From NCBI GenBank assembly GCA_015709715.1, contig CP054184.1:3271001-3335000 (forward strand): DNA of 64,000 bases, written 5' to 3'. The position numbers were made by a program, and so were the translations under genes. Positions 35,610 through 44,290 of the stretch are shown here, piece by piece; position 1 is the first letter of the stretch; every line of letters starts with the position of its first letter. Source of the stretch: Nitrospira sp. (lineage in GTDB: Bacteria > Nitrospirota > Nitrospiria > Nitrospirales > Nitrospiraceae). The notes under the pieces were generated by a model. The model did not search any database. It was not told the origin of the DNA and saw only the letters and a list, made by a program, of their open reading frames with translations.

Positions 35610-35638
35610 TTGTGTGATGGTCACTGCTTGGTTATAGT
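35610..35638 (+). promoter_or_regulatory. Sigma-70-like promoter for xerD
   Basis: TTGTGT (35610-35615) and TATAGT (35633-35638) are spaced by 17 bases, about 32 bases before the xerD ATG. It lies back to back with the LpoA-like promoter, with the two -35 elements about 20 bases apart. Confidence 0.5.
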
Positions 35639-35670
35639 CGTTCAGAAGGGGAACGCCACGGACAAGGGGA

Positions 35671-36624
35671 ATGACGTTGCAGCCGAAGATTGGTGAAACC
35701 GAGGCGCGACCGGAGCGACTGCCGCTCGAGGAATACCTGGAACGATACCGGACTTATCTCCGGGTGACGCGCGGGTTGTCTCGCAACACACTCCTTGCCT
35801 ATGGGCGGGACGTGGCCGTGTTCCAGGCCTTTCTACGGGATCACGGCGTCTGGGATGCACGAGCGGTATCCCCACAGACCATGACGCACTACATGGACGG
35901 GCTCCATCGAATGGGATTGGCGGCCGTGTCGCGCGCGCGGGCGCTTGCCGCCGTGCGAAGCCTGTTTCGCTTCTTGAAGCAAGAAGGGATTGTGACGGTC
36001 GGTCCGACCCTCAGCTTACGCAGCGCCGTGCGCGCAAGGCGCTTACCGAAGACGTTGAGTTGTGAGGATGTGACGAAACTGCTGGAGATGCCGCGGCTGC
36101 TTTCGCCGGAGGATCACCGTGACCACGTGATGGTCGAGGTGTTGTATGCCGCCGGTCTACGCGTCTCGGAGTTGATTGCCTTGAGGCTGGATCAGTGCAA
36201 TCTGGTCGTGGGATATGTCGGTATTACAGGGAAGGGCGATAAGCAACGCATCGTCCCACTAGGGCGGCCTGCGGTCGATAAGCTGGAAGCCTATCTGCGG
36301 ACGGCGCGAGCGGAGTTGCTGAAGCAGCGGTCCTCGCGATACCTGTTCATCACGAGGAGGGGCACGCCGTTGACGCGGCAAGGGTTTTGGAAACTGCTGC
36401 GGCTGCGGGCGAAGCGGGCCGGTATCTCAGGCTTACCCTCTCCCCACATGCTGCGCCATTCGTTCGCGACCCATTTGCTTCAGCGTGGGGCGGACTTGCG
36501 TTCCGTTCAAGCGATGCTGGGGCACGCAGACATTGCGACGACGCAGATCTACACGCATGTGGATGCCTCGCAGTTGAAAAAAATCCACAATGCGTGTTTC
36601 CCGCGCAACAGGTCTCGCCGGTGA
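35671..36624 (+). CDS. xerD: Site-specific tyrosine recombinase XerD/XerC
   Basis: This 317-residue recombinase resolves chromosome dimers at dif with its Xer partner and FtsK. The SAM-like core-binding domain is N-terminal (about 20-105). The catalytic set is complete: R164 (AGLRVSE), K188, H259 (HMLRHSF), R262, H285 (MLGHADI) and nucleophile Y294. Length and motif spacing fit housekeeping XerC/D rather than phage integrases. AAGGGGA directly abuts the ATG at 35671, too close for normal initiation; TTG at 35677 would be better spaced and may be the true start. The Xer partner is not in the window; XerC versus XerD is uncertain. Confidence 0.9.
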   Translation: MTLQPKIGETEARPERLPLEEYLERYRTYLRVTRGLSRNTLLAYGRDVAVFQAFLRDHGVWDARAVSPQTMTHYMDGLHRMGLAAVSRARALAAVRSLFRFLKQEGIVTVGPTLSLRSAVRARRLPKTLSCEDVTKLLEMPRLLSPEDHRDHVMVEVLYAAGLRVSELIALRLDQCNLVVGYVGITGKGDKQRIVPLGRPAVDKLEAYLRTARAELLKQRSSRYLFITRRGTPLTRQGFWKLLRLRAKRAGISGLPSPHMLRHSFATHLLQRGADLRSVQAMLGHADIATTQIYTHVDASQLKKIHNACFPRNRSRR

Positions 36625-36656
36625 GTAAATCTCTGCAAACTATGCACCATTCTTTA

Positions 36657-36685
36657 TTGACACCGATAGTCGGAGTTGATAGCAT
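36657..36685 (+). promoter_or_regulatory. Sigma-70 promoter for tRNA-Val
   Basis: TTGACA (36657-36662) and TAGCAT (36680-36685) are spaced by 17 bases and lie 30 bases before the mature tRNA start. It may also read through to the tRNA-Asp gene 134 bases downstream of tRNA-Val. Confidence 0.6.
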
Positions 36686-36715
36686 CCCGAAAATCTGCCA
36701 AGTGAAAACACGCTC

Positions 36716-36791
36716 GGGCGGATAGCTCAATTGGGAGAGCGCTGCCCTTACAAGGCAGAGGTCACAGGTTCGATCCCTGTTCCGCCTACCA
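36716..36791 (+). tRNA. tRNA-Val (anticodon TAC)
   Basis: The 76 bases fold as a full cloverleaf. The acceptor pairs GGGCGGA with TCCGCCT (one G-U at the end). The anticodon arm is CTGCC-CTTACAA-GGCAG with anticodon TAC, and the T arm carries GGTTCGATCC. The discriminator A is followed by an encoded CCA. It reads GUA and wobbling GUN codons. Confidence 0.96.
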
Positions 36792-36925
36792 CGTTGAGAA
36801 TTGCCGGGTTTGATCGATCAGGCATTGCCTTATCGATATATAGTGATGTACAAAAGAGCTTGCTACAGCATTTAGCCAGTAAAGTCGTAGAAGCCGGAAT
36901 CTTCTTCCGCCATCTTGGGTTGCGT

Positions 36926-37003
36926 GGGGCCGTCGTTCAGCTCGGTTAGGACGCCAGATTGTCAATCTGGAGGTCGCGGGTTCAAATCCCGTCGGCCCCG
37001 CCA
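36926..37003 (+). tRNA. tRNA-Asp (anticodon GTC)
   Basis: The 78 bases fold as a cloverleaf. The acceptor GGGGCCG pairs perfectly with CGGCCCC. The anticodon arm is CCAGA-TTGTCAA-TCTGG with anticodon GTC, the T loop carries GGTTCAAATCC, the discriminator is G as expected for Asp, and CCA is encoded. The 134 bases between the two tRNA genes show no other recognisable feature. Confidence 0.96.
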
Positions 37004-37076
37004 TTCCCCCAGCATTTGGTACATTCCATGCTATCGTTTTCCGTTTGACGCCATGTGAAGGGAAAGGTCTAGGCTC

Positions 37077-37787
37077 ATGTTCCAATCTGGAGTGATGGGG
37101 GTGGTCGGTTCGTTGGGAGCGGTCTCAAAGATCGTGCTCCTCCTGCTGTTGTTCGCCTCCATCATTTCATGGGGCGTGATCTTCTATAAGTGGCGCAGTT
37201 TTAAGACGGCGGATCGCGAGGACCAGCGATTTTTTAACGCCTTCACGAAGATTCGAGACCTCGATGAGTTGTATCGCCAATCGAAACGCGTGGACGGCAG
37301 TCCGAGTGCGCGAGTGTTTCAAGGGTTGATGGATCGTGTCGCGCCCTCGACCAGTGATATGTTGTTGAGCACCAGCGCGTCAAAAGAACCGACGCCCGCC
37401 TTTGATCACCACTATGTGGACAAGACCGTTGCCTACCTGGTGCAAAATCAGGTGTCCCAGTTGGAATCCTATCTGCCCATTCTGGCCACCACCGGCAATA
37501 TTACGCCCTTTATCGGATTGCTGGGCACGGTGTTGGGCATTATCGATTCGTTCCGTGAAATCGGTCTGCAAGGCACTGCCAGCATCGCGGCCGTTGCTCC
37601 GGGGGTATCCGAGGCCTTGGTGGCCACGGCGGCTGGGCTTTTTACGGCCATTCCCGCCGTTATTTTCTACAATTATTTCCTCACCCGCATTCGGAAGACC
37701 GTGTTTCGGATCGAGTCGTTTACGGTGGAAGCCGTGCGCTCCTTGCAGACCAGATTGAAGCAGACGGCCGTCGGGGTGCAGGGATGA
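37077..37787 (+). CDS. tolQ: Tol-Pal proton channel subunit TolQ
   Basis: This 236-residue inner-membrane protein has three helices (about 15-38, 140-165, 180-205) and the MotA/TolQ/ExbB domain. [24 protein letters not shown] and [26 protein letters not shown] are the hallmark segments. With TolR it uses proton flow to energise TolA. It starts the operon tolQ-tolR-tolA-tolB-pal. The name TolQ over ExbB rests on the tolB and pal neighbours. The stop overlaps the tolR start (ATGA). Confidence 0.95.
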   Translation: MFQSGVMGVVGSLGAVSKIVLLLLLFASIISWGVIFYKWRSFKTADREDQRFFNAFTKIRDLDELYRQSKRVDGSPSARVFQGLMDRVAPSTSDMLLSTSASKEPTPAFDHHYVDKTVAYLVQNQVSQLESYLPILATTGNITPFIGLLGTVLGIIDSFREIGLQGTASIAAVAPGVSEALVATAAGLFTAIPAVIFYNYFLTRIRKTVFRIESFTVEAVRSLQTRLKQTAVGVQG

Positions 37788-38236
37788 TGACGGAGACGCG
37801 CCATCGCCGTTTCATGGCGGAGATCAACGTGATTCCGCTCGTGGATGTGGTGTTGGTGCTGCTGGTGATTTTCATGGTCACCGCTCCCATGCTGTATCGA
37901 GGGATGGATATCAATCTGCCGAAATCGGCCAGCAATACGATTAAGCCGGAAGCGAGGGCGGTTTTGTCCATTGAGCGAGACCAACGATTGTACTTGGATA
38001 AGGATCAGGTCAGCCTCATGCAGCTTGACCAGAAACTGCGCGTGTTGAAGGATCAAAGTCCGGATGTGTCGTTGTTTCTGCGAGCCGATCGGGATGTGCC
38101 CTACGGAATTGTGGTGCAGGTGATGGACAGTGTGAAAAAGGCCGGGATCGAAAAACTCGGGATGGTAACGGAGCCCACTGGTGCCGAGCGGGTGAGTGAC
38201 TCGATGCCGACTCCGGCGCAGCCACGCAAGAAATAG
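37784..38236 (+). CDS. tolR: Tol-Pal subunit TolR
   Basis: This 150-residue protein has one N-terminal helix (about 17-36) preceded by [20 protein letters not shown]. The Asp in this helix (D19-20 region, PLVDV) is the proton-carrying residue of TolR/ExbD proteins. The rest is periplasmic. Translation is coupled to tolQ through a four-base overlap. It forms the TolQ-TolR stator that drives TolA. Confidence 0.94.
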   Translation: MMTETRHRRFMAEINVIPLVDVVLVLLVIFMVTAPMLYRGMDINLPKSASNTIKPEARAVLSIERDQRLYLDKDQVSLMQLDQKLRVLKDQSPDVSLFLRADRDVPYGIVVQVMDSVKKAGIEKLGMVTEPTGAERVSDSMPTPAQPRKK

Positions 38237-38275
38237 CGGCTCACAGGTCGAGTCCGCGCGGTCGTATCGCAATTC

Positions 38276-39538
38276 ATGACCTTCCAAACCCTGCCAAGAC
38301 AGACTTCGCTGTTCCTCACCGGTGACGGAGGCGATGCCGGGGAGAGCCGTCTTCGCAAGACGGTGATGGTGTCCCTGCTTCTGCATCTGTGCGTGTTGAC
38401 CCTCATCATGGGGGTCAAGTTGTTCAAGAAAACGGAACGCCCGCTGTCTGCGGTGGAGGTATCGCTGGTTACCTTGCCTGCCGTAGAGCCAAAGCCGGAG
38501 CCGAAGATGGAGAAGGTGGAAAAAATGGAACGGGTTGAGAAGGTCGTTCCTCGTCCGGTCCCCAGGCCGGTCCAGCCTGCTCCGATTCCTGTCCCGCCGA
38601 AACCGGTCCAGACTCCTGCTCCGACTCCGCCGCCTGTTCAGACTGCTCCAGTGGCGAAACCGGCTCCCCCGGCTCCGGTTCCTCCGGCTCCGACTCCCGC
38701 TCCGCGGTTGCCGGTTCCAACTCTCTCGGCTCCACAGCCGATTTCGCAGGCAACCCATGCACCGGCCACGGCTCCCGTGACGAATCGGACAGATGTGCTG
38801 AAGGATGTGATGAAGGATATCGAATTGCCGCCGAATGCGCCGCAGTATGGAGATCTGGCGCCCATGAAACCGGCGGAGGCCAAACGTGCCGCACAGGCCA
38901 AGCTGGAGCGATCGCCTGATCGATCGGAATTGGATGCGATGCTGAAGAGGTTGAAGGTGCCGGATCTGGCTCCCGCGGCATCGGCGGATCTTCCGCATGA
39001 GCCGGCGAAACCCACCGTTCCTCCTCCGAAGCGCGCTTCGCTGTCGGAAGAGTTGCACAGCGAACTTGACCGCGAATTGCAGGACTTGAAGAAACTTCCG
39101 CCTCCGCCTCCGGTGAAAGTCACTGAGCCGGTGCGTGAAGTCAAGCCCATGTTCCGCGAGCCGCAACCGGTGGCCAGCGCTCCGCCGGTGACCGCAAGCG
39201 TGACCCGAACCAAGCCGGATACAAAATTGCGAGTAGCAGGTATCTCTGGGTCGAATCAATACCTGGCTCGTGTGCAGGCGAGAATCAGCGGGTTTTGGAC
39301 GGCCCCTCCGGTCGACCTGTCGGGAAAGGCCCTCACGGTCGTCGTGAAGTTCCGATTGGAGCGCGATGGTCGAGTGGGGACGGTGGTCATCGAACAATCG
39401 TCAGGCAACGAATATTATGACCTGTCCGCCCAGCGGGCCATTCAGAGTGCGATTCCGCTGCCGCCTTTTCCGCCTGATTTGACAGAGTCGTATTTCGATG
39501 CCCACTTCACTTTTGCTGTAGGCGAGGCTGCAGGATGA
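38276..39538 (+). CDS. tolA: TolA/TonB-like energy transducer with Pro-rich spacer
   Basis: This 420-residue protein has one N-terminal membrane anchor (about residues 27-48). A Lys/Glu then very Pro-rich stretch (about 65-160, many PAP, PVP and KP repeats) follows, then a charged helical region (about 180-300) and a TonB/TolA C-terminal domain (about 325-420: YLARVQARISGFWTAPP, VVVKFRLERDGRVG, YFDAHFTFAV). The genetic place is that of tolA, but the Pro-rich spacer resembles TonB instead of the long Ala/Lys helix of E. coli TolA. It bridges the inner membrane to TolB/Pal. The stop overlaps the tolB start (ATGA). Confidence 0.87.
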   Translation: MTFQTLPRQTSLFLTGDGGDAGESRLRKTVMVSLLLHLCVLTLIMGVKLFKKTERPLSAVEVSLVTLPAVEPKPEPKMEKVEKMERVEKVVPRPVPRPVQPAPIPVPPKPVQTPAPTPPPVQTAPVAKPAPPAPVPPAPTPAPRLPVPTLSAPQPISQATHAPATAPVTNRTDVLKDVMKDIELPPNAPQYGDLAPMKPAEAKRAAQAKLERSPDRSELDAMLKRLKVPDLAPAASADLPHEPAKPTVPPPKRASLSEELHSELDRELQDLKKLPPPPPVKVTEPVREVKPMFREPQPVASAPPVTASVTRTKPDTKLRVAGISGSNQYLARVQARISGFWTAPPVDLSGKALTVVVKFRLERDGRVGTVVIEQSSGNEYYDLSAQRAIQSAIPLPPFPPDLTESYFDAHFTFAVGEAAG

Positions 39539-40866
39539 ATCGGACGATCATCGGTCTCATGATGGCCCTCTGTGTGGTGGTGGGCGCCGGACTCTTTGGT
39601 ATTCTGGACTCCCGCGCCACAGATGTGTTTCTTGAGGCGACCAGACCGGACTTCCAAAAAATTCCCATCGGGGTGTTCGGATTCCAGAACGGCGGCGCGC
39701 CCGAATGGCTGGGGGGGCGTATTGAAGAGGTCCTGAAGGCCGATCTGCAGCGGTCGCTGGTGTTTTCGTTGGTGGATCTACCGGGCATCGGGGTCAAGAC
39801 GCGCGAGGTCACCGTCGCTGATAAGGCCGTTTTTAAACAAGCGGCCGAGAACGGTGTCTCGGTGTTGGTCTGGGGAAAATCCGGGCAGAAGAATGGCGCC
39901 AAAGACAGCGAATTGCTCATGGACGGATTCGTCTACGACAGCGGCAGCGATGAGGTTGTGGGCGGTAAGCGATATGTCGGATCCACCTCCGTGGTGCGCT
40001 TGATGGCGCATCGGTTTGCGGACGAACTGGTCTTTCGCTATACCGGCGAGCCGGGCATCGCGCGAACGAAAATCGTGTATGTTGCCGAACATGGCAATGC
40101 ACGTGAACTGTTCGTGATGGACTATGACGGCTATGAGCCGAAGCAGATTACGGCCGACGGATTTCTCAATCTCATGCCGAGATGGTCCCCGGATCGGCGG
40201 TTCATCGTCTTCACGGCCTATCGCAGTCGCAACGCGCAGGACATCGACATCTTGGAGTTGGCCACCGGCAAGCGCTGGACATTGGTCTCCATGGGGGGGT
40301 TGAATATCACGCCTGCGTTATCGCCCGACGGCAATTTCCTGGCCTTTGCCAGCAGTCAGGACGGCAACTCGGAGATCTACAAACTCGACACCAGGACGAA
40401 GACGTCTCAGCGGCTGACCGTGAATCAAGGCGGGGACTTGTCTCCGACCTGGTCCCCGACGGGCCGCGAGATGGCATTCACGTCCGACCGCGGCGGATCT
40501 CCGCAAATCTTCATCATGAGCGCCGATGGAGCCAATGTGCGTCGCTTGACCTATGAAGGAGACTATAACGCCGCACCTGCCTGGTCGCCGCGCGGCAATT
40601 GGATCGCCTACGTCTGTCGTACGGCGCAACGTCTGTACAAGATCTGCATCATCTCTCCGGATGGGCAGAAACGCGTACAGGTGACGACCGGCAACGGCAT
40701 TGACGATTCACCGTCGTGGTCTCCGGACGGTCGGCATTTGACCTTCAGTTCGACCATCGACGGCAAGAGCCATATCTATATGGTGAATACGGACGGCAAA
40801 GATTTGGAGCGCATCACATTCGGCGGGACCCACAACAGCTCGCCTTCGTGGTCTCCTGCGCTGTGA
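39535..40866 (+). CDS. tolB: Tol-Pal periplasmic beta-propeller TolB
   Basis: This 443-residue protein has an N-terminal hydrophobic signal (about 4-24), an alpha/beta D1 domain (about 40-165) and a six-bladed WD40-like propeller built of repeats such as PRWSPDRRFIVFTAYR, PTWSPTGREMAFTSDR and PSWSPDGRHLTFSS. It binds Pal and TolA and couples envelope constriction at division. It is coupled to tolA by an ATGA overlap and followed by pal. Confidence 0.96.
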   Translation: MNRTIIGLMMALCVVVGAGLFGILDSRATDVFLEATRPDFQKIPIGVFGFQNGGAPEWLGGRIEEVLKADLQRSLVFSLVDLPGIGVKTREVTVADKAVFKQAAENGVSVLVWGKSGQKNGAKDSELLMDGFVYDSGSDEVVGGKRYVGSTSVVRLMAHRFADELVFRYTGEPGIARTKIVYVAEHGNARELFVMDYDGYEPKQITADGFLNLMPRWSPDRRFIVFTAYRSRNAQDIDILELATGKRWTLVSMGGLNITPALSPDGNFLAFASSQDGNSEIYKLDTRTKTSQRLTVNQGGDLSPTWSPTGREMAFTSDRGGSPQIFIMSADGANVRRLTYEGDYNAAPAWSPRGNWIAYVCRTAQRLYKICIISPDGQKRVQVTTGNGIDDSPSWSPDGRHLTFSSTIDGKSHIYMVNTDGKDLERITFGGTHNSSPSWSPAL

Positions 40867-40932
40867 GCACGACCAGCCCCATGCGATCGATCATTCAACG
40901 TAACAACCTTCACCAGCACGAGGAGTAATGAC

Positions 40933-41718
40933 ATGGCGATACGGGTAGCGACAATGGGCCTGACGGTAGCAGTCGGGATGCTATTGGTCCTTCAAGGGGG
41001 CTGTTCCAAAAAATCCATTCAGTCCGGCGGTGATGCCCAGTCGTCGGAACGCGGAATGGCGAAGTCGGGCGGGCCGCCGCCGAGTGCCATGGGCTCAATG
41101 GGATCGACCGGAGGGGCCACCGGCCCGAGCAGCTCATTCGATTCAGCAGGGTCCAGCGGGTCTACGTTCCCGGATTTGTCGTTGTCGAGCAAGCCTCAGG
41201 ATGAGCCGGAGGTGGGCGGGCTGCGCGGCTTCGATTCCGTCTCCGGTGGGAAGGCTCCGTCGGAGGAGCGGCTGGGTGGCAGCGGCACCATGTTGGCCAA
41301 AGTGGAACCGTCGGAAAGCACCGCGCGCCAAATCGAGGACATTCGCCGCGAGCAGGCCAAGGAACAGGCCGCGTCTGCGGAAGCGGGACTGCGGGATGTA
41401 TTTTTCGGATATGACAGTTGGACGATTACCGAAGAAGGGCGGCAGTCCCTCATGGAGGACGCGCAGTGGATCAAGAACAACCCCACCGCCTTGGTGAAGA
41501 TCGAAGGTCACTGCGACGAGCGCGGTACGCTGGCGTATAACTTGGTGTTGGGTGAGAAGCGTGCGAAGGCCGTGCGGAACTATCTGGTTGAACTCGGCGT
41601 CGGAGCGAACCGCTTGGCGGTGGTGTCGTACGGCAAGGAACGTCCCTTCTGCAATGAGCGGACGGAGAGCTGCTATCAGCAGAATCGTCGCGGACACGTC
41701 GTGGTCCGGTCGAAATAA
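40933..41718 (+). CDS. pal: Peptidoglycan-associated lipoprotein Pal
   Basis: This 261-residue lipoprotein has a signal peptide with lipobox QGGC (Cys near residue 24). A long Gly/Ser-rich linker (about 28-120) follows, longer than in E. coli Pal. The OmpA-like C-terminal domain (about 150-261) shows VFFGYDSWTI, KIEGHCDERGTLAYNLVLGEKRAKAVRNYLV and a terminal ENRRGH-like NRRGHVVV. The domain binds diaminopimelate in the cell wall. GAGGAG precedes the ATG. The OmpA domain carries three cysteines, including FCNERTESC near the end, that may form a disulfide. Confidence 0.95.
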   Translation: MAIRVATMGLTVAVGMLLVLQGGCSKKSIQSGGDAQSSERGMAKSGGPPPSAMGSMGSTGGATGPSSSFDSAGSSGSTFPDLSLSSKPQDEPEVGGLRGFDSVSGGKAPSEERLGGSGTMLAKVEPSESTARQIEDIRREQAKEQAASAEAGLRDVFFGYDSWTITEEGRQSLMEDAQWIKNNPTALVKIEGHCDERGTLAYNLVLGEKRAKAVRNYLVELGVGANRLAVVSYGKERPFCNERTESCYQQNRRGHVVVRSK

Positions 41719-41783
41719 CTGTTCGGAATGTGGGTGATGTGACATGATTCCCGGCAACAGCTGGCGGTAAAGGGAGGCTTGTC

Positions 41784-43436
41784 ATGGACGGCGAAGTACC
41801 TCAGCGAAACACGATGAGCATCGGACCAAGGAACGGCGGACGTCGCCTGTTCTCCGACACGATCAGGGTACAGCAGGGCGTCGTCGTGGTCCTCGCGGCC
41901 GGCATGGCATTCTTGTCCGGTTGTGTGGCCCAACAGGCGGATCTGAAGCAGACCGAACGCGAGCTACAACGTCGCATCAAGCAGTCGACCGAAGAGCTGG
42001 CCCAAACACGGGCTCGTCAAAACCAGGAAATCGTGTCGCTACGCGAGCAGGATATTCCCTCTTTGCGCGGCGATGTGGATAAAGCGATCCATCGGGCCCA
42101 AACGCTTGAAGCGCGGCAGGACGATCTGCTCGCCAAGCTGGCCTCTCAGGACGTGAAATTTACTCAGCAGCTCCGCGAGGGAGAGAAGCGTTCCATTGAA
42201 GAAAGCAAACGACTCGGCTGGGTAGAAAAACAACTCGTCGACCAGGATGCTTTGCTCAAGGGGGAACGGGACCGCAGCAGGGCGGAACTCACGGCTCTCA
42301 CGACGCGTCTCGATCAGGTGGCCTCCCATATCGAGGCTGTTCAGAAGAATATGCTCGATGCGGTGTCGAAGACCAACACGGCGCTGGCGCAGAAAGTGGA
42401 TTCGCGGCTGGACGAGCAGCAGCGTCTGCTGACCACACTCGAAAGCCGTTCCCACAATGTGGCCCAGCTTGATGCTCAGAACAAAACCATGGCGGATCAG
42501 GTGGTTAAATTTAACCAGGCTCTGGTCGAATTCCGCTCGGCCCTGACCAACCTGGGCGAGCGTGTGATGCAGCAGGATCAAACGGTCAAGCATCTTGCGA
42601 GCTCTCTGGAACAGGAAACCACGGCCTTAGGCCGCAGGACAGAAGCGTTGGCTGGAAAAATCGATGCCGACAACAAGGTCACGACCGAGCACTTGAACGA
42701 AGTCAACCGGAGCGTAGCGTCGGTCGCCAAGGCCTTGGAGAATGCCGGGGGAAAATTCGTCTCCCGTGGCGATGACCAGGAACGTCGAATCGAAGAGACT
42801 TCGCGGCAGGTCGCTCATATCCAGTCTCAGATCGTGACGCTCGACAAAAATCTGGAAAATCAGCATGCGTTCCTGAAGCAGGTGGAACAGCACCTGGCCT
42901 CCTTGCGCACCGCTGCCGTTCCGCGCAGCGAGCCTGCCCCCGTGGTTGCCGAGGCCGCTCCGGTCCCGCAGGCTCTGCCCCCTGCAGAGCCACCCCCATC
43001 GGCCAACGGCGCGACGAGCCGATCGGAGAATCGCAGCGCCGCGCTCCTGGCCGATCGTGAGTTCTACGAACGGATTTTAACCCGATTCAAGGATGGAGAC
43101 TTGGATGGAGCCAGGCAGGGGTTCGCCGAATTTCTGGCGCAACATCCCCATTCAGACCTTGCGCCCAACGCTCGGTTCTGGTTGGGGGAGTCCTACTACG
43201 GCAAGAAGGATTACTCGCGCGCCATCGATGCCTATGACCAGGTGCAGCTGAATCATCCTGCCAGCGAGAAGGTGCCTGCCGCGCTACTGAAAAAGGGGTA
43301 TGCCTATCTGGCGCTCAAAGATCGGAAACGGGCGGCGTCGGCGCTCAAGCAGGTCATCGATCTGTATCCCCGGTCGCCGGAAGCCAATAAAGCCGTCGAT
43401 AAGCTGAACCAACTAAAGGAGCTGCCTGAGCGATGA
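41784..43436 (+). CDS. Long coiled-coil CpoB-like lipoprotein with TPR domain
   Basis: This 550-residue protein has a signal peptide with lipobox LSGC (Cys near 48), a very long coiled coil (about 55-375), a Pro/Ala-rich hinge (about 378-415) and a C-terminal TPR domain (about 425-550) with FLAQHPHSDLAPNARFWLGESYYGKKDY, the YbgF/CpoB signature. CpoB regulates PBP1B and Tol during septation. The coiled coil is several times longer than in CpoB and could span the periplasm from the outer membrane. The start has AAAGGGAGG before the ATG at 41784. Its stop overlaps the next gene, a normal-sized CpoB. Confidence 0.83.
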   Translation: MDGEVPQRNTMSIGPRNGGRRLFSDTIRVQQGVVVVLAAGMAFLSGCVAQQADLKQTERELQRRIKQSTEELAQTRARQNQEIVSLREQDIPSLRGDVDKAIHRAQTLEARQDDLLAKLASQDVKFTQQLREGEKRSIEESKRLGWVEKQLVDQDALLKGERDRSRAELTALTTRLDQVASHIEAVQKNMLDAVSKTNTALAQKVDSRLDEQQRLLTTLESRSHNVAQLDAQNKTMADQVVKFNQALVEFRSALTNLGERVMQQDQTVKHLASSLEQETTALGRRTEALAGKIDADNKVTTEHLNEVNRSVASVAKALENAGGKFVSRGDDQERRIEETSRQVAHIQSQIVTLDKNLENQHAFLKQVEQHLASLRTAAVPRSEPAPVVAEAAPVPQALPPAEPPPSANGATSRSENRSAALLADREFYERILTRFKDGDLDGARQGFAEFLAQHPHSDLAPNARFWLGESYYGKKDYSRAIDAYDQVQLNHPASEKVPAALLKKGYAYLALKDRKRAASALKQVIDLYPRSPEANKAVDKLNQLKELPER

Positions 43437-44218
43437 GCCGTCGACTCATTGTGTCGTTGCAAGTGGGTTTGTGCTGTGCCGCCGGCGTGATCTTCACCGG
43501 TTGCGCGAAGCACGCCGATTTCCTGGAAGTGCGGGACCAGGTGTCGATCATCGCAAAGACTCAGGACCAGGAGCAAAAGCGGTTCGAGGCGATGCAGCGC
43601 CGGTTGGAAGCGTTGGAACGGGTGCGGGAGCCGGAAGGGGGTAAACTCAGGCTCGATGATGCGTTGGCGCGGCTGCAGAAGTTGGAAGGGCGTTTAGCCA
43701 AGATCGAGGAGGCGCAGATGGCCCAAGCGGCTGCGGCGCGGTCGGACTTCGCGTTGGCCGAGGCGACTCGTCAGGCGCGGGTGACCAAGCCTGCGGCGCC
43801 GATTGATCTGCCTTCGGCGGTGCCCGGCGTGCAGCCGATTACCATCACTCCGACCTCGGCCTTCAACCTGGCTTACAACGACTATCTCAACGGAAAATTT
43901 GACCTGGCCGTCAGCGGCTTTCAGCGGTTCATCAAGGATTTCCCCTCGACGTCCTTGACACCGAACGCGCATTATTGGCTCGGTGAATCCTATTATGGCC
44001 AAAAGGATTATGTGCGGGCCATGCAATCGTTTGAACATGTGGTGAACGAATACGTCGGAAACGAGCGGGTTCCGGCCGCGCTCTTCAAGCTCGGTTTGTC
44101 TGCGGCGGAAACTGGCGACACGACCAAGTCCAGAAAATATCTCAAGCGAGTGATCGAGGAGTACTCCACCTCCGACGAAGCGAAACTCGCCAAGGCCAAG
44201 ATGGCTGAGCTGCGATGA
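43433..44218 (+). CDS. cpoB: CpoB/YbgF-like TPR lipoprotein
   Basis: This 261-residue protein has a signal peptide with lipobox FTGC (Cys near 24), a short coiled-coil (about 35-100) and a C-terminal TPR region (about 140-261) with FIKDFPSTSLTPNAHYWLGESYYGQKDYVRAMQSFEHVV. Length and layout are those of E. coli CpoB, except that CpoB is not lipidated there. It is coupled to the long coiled-coil paralogue by an ATGA overlap, and the two share the NARFWLGESYYG-type TPR motif, pointing to a duplication of the TPR domain. Confidence 0.88.
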   Translation: MSRRLIVSLQVGLCCAAGVIFTGCAKHADFLEVRDQVSIIAKTQDQEQKRFEAMQRRLEALERVREPEGGKLRLDDALARLQKLEGRLAKIEEAQMAQAAAARSDFALAEATRQARVTKPAAPIDLPSAVPGVQPITITPTSAFNLAYNDYLNGKFDLAVSGFQRFIKDFPSTSLTPNAHYWLGESYYGQKDYVRAMQSFEHVVNEYVGNERVPAALFKLGLSAAETGDTTKSRKYLKRVIEEYSTSDEAKLAKAKMAELR

Positions 44219-44290
44219 CCTTGAGGTTCGCCGCACAGCCTCCCCTCTGCCGCCATAGTCCCCACACCAACGCCGGGGGCCTTTCCTCTC

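Noticed and set aside
35671-37003. Tyrosine recombinase followed by two tRNA genes, resembling an integrated element
   Set aside because: The recombinase has the length and motifs of housekeeping XerC/D, there are no direct repeats of tRNA ends that I can see, and neighbours are core genes (LpoA-like, Tol-Pal).
37673-39397. 574-codon antisense frame opposite tolR/tolA
   Set aside because: It is extremely rich in Arg, Ser and His because it reads the proline-rich tolA repeats backwards. No family or ribosome site is seen.
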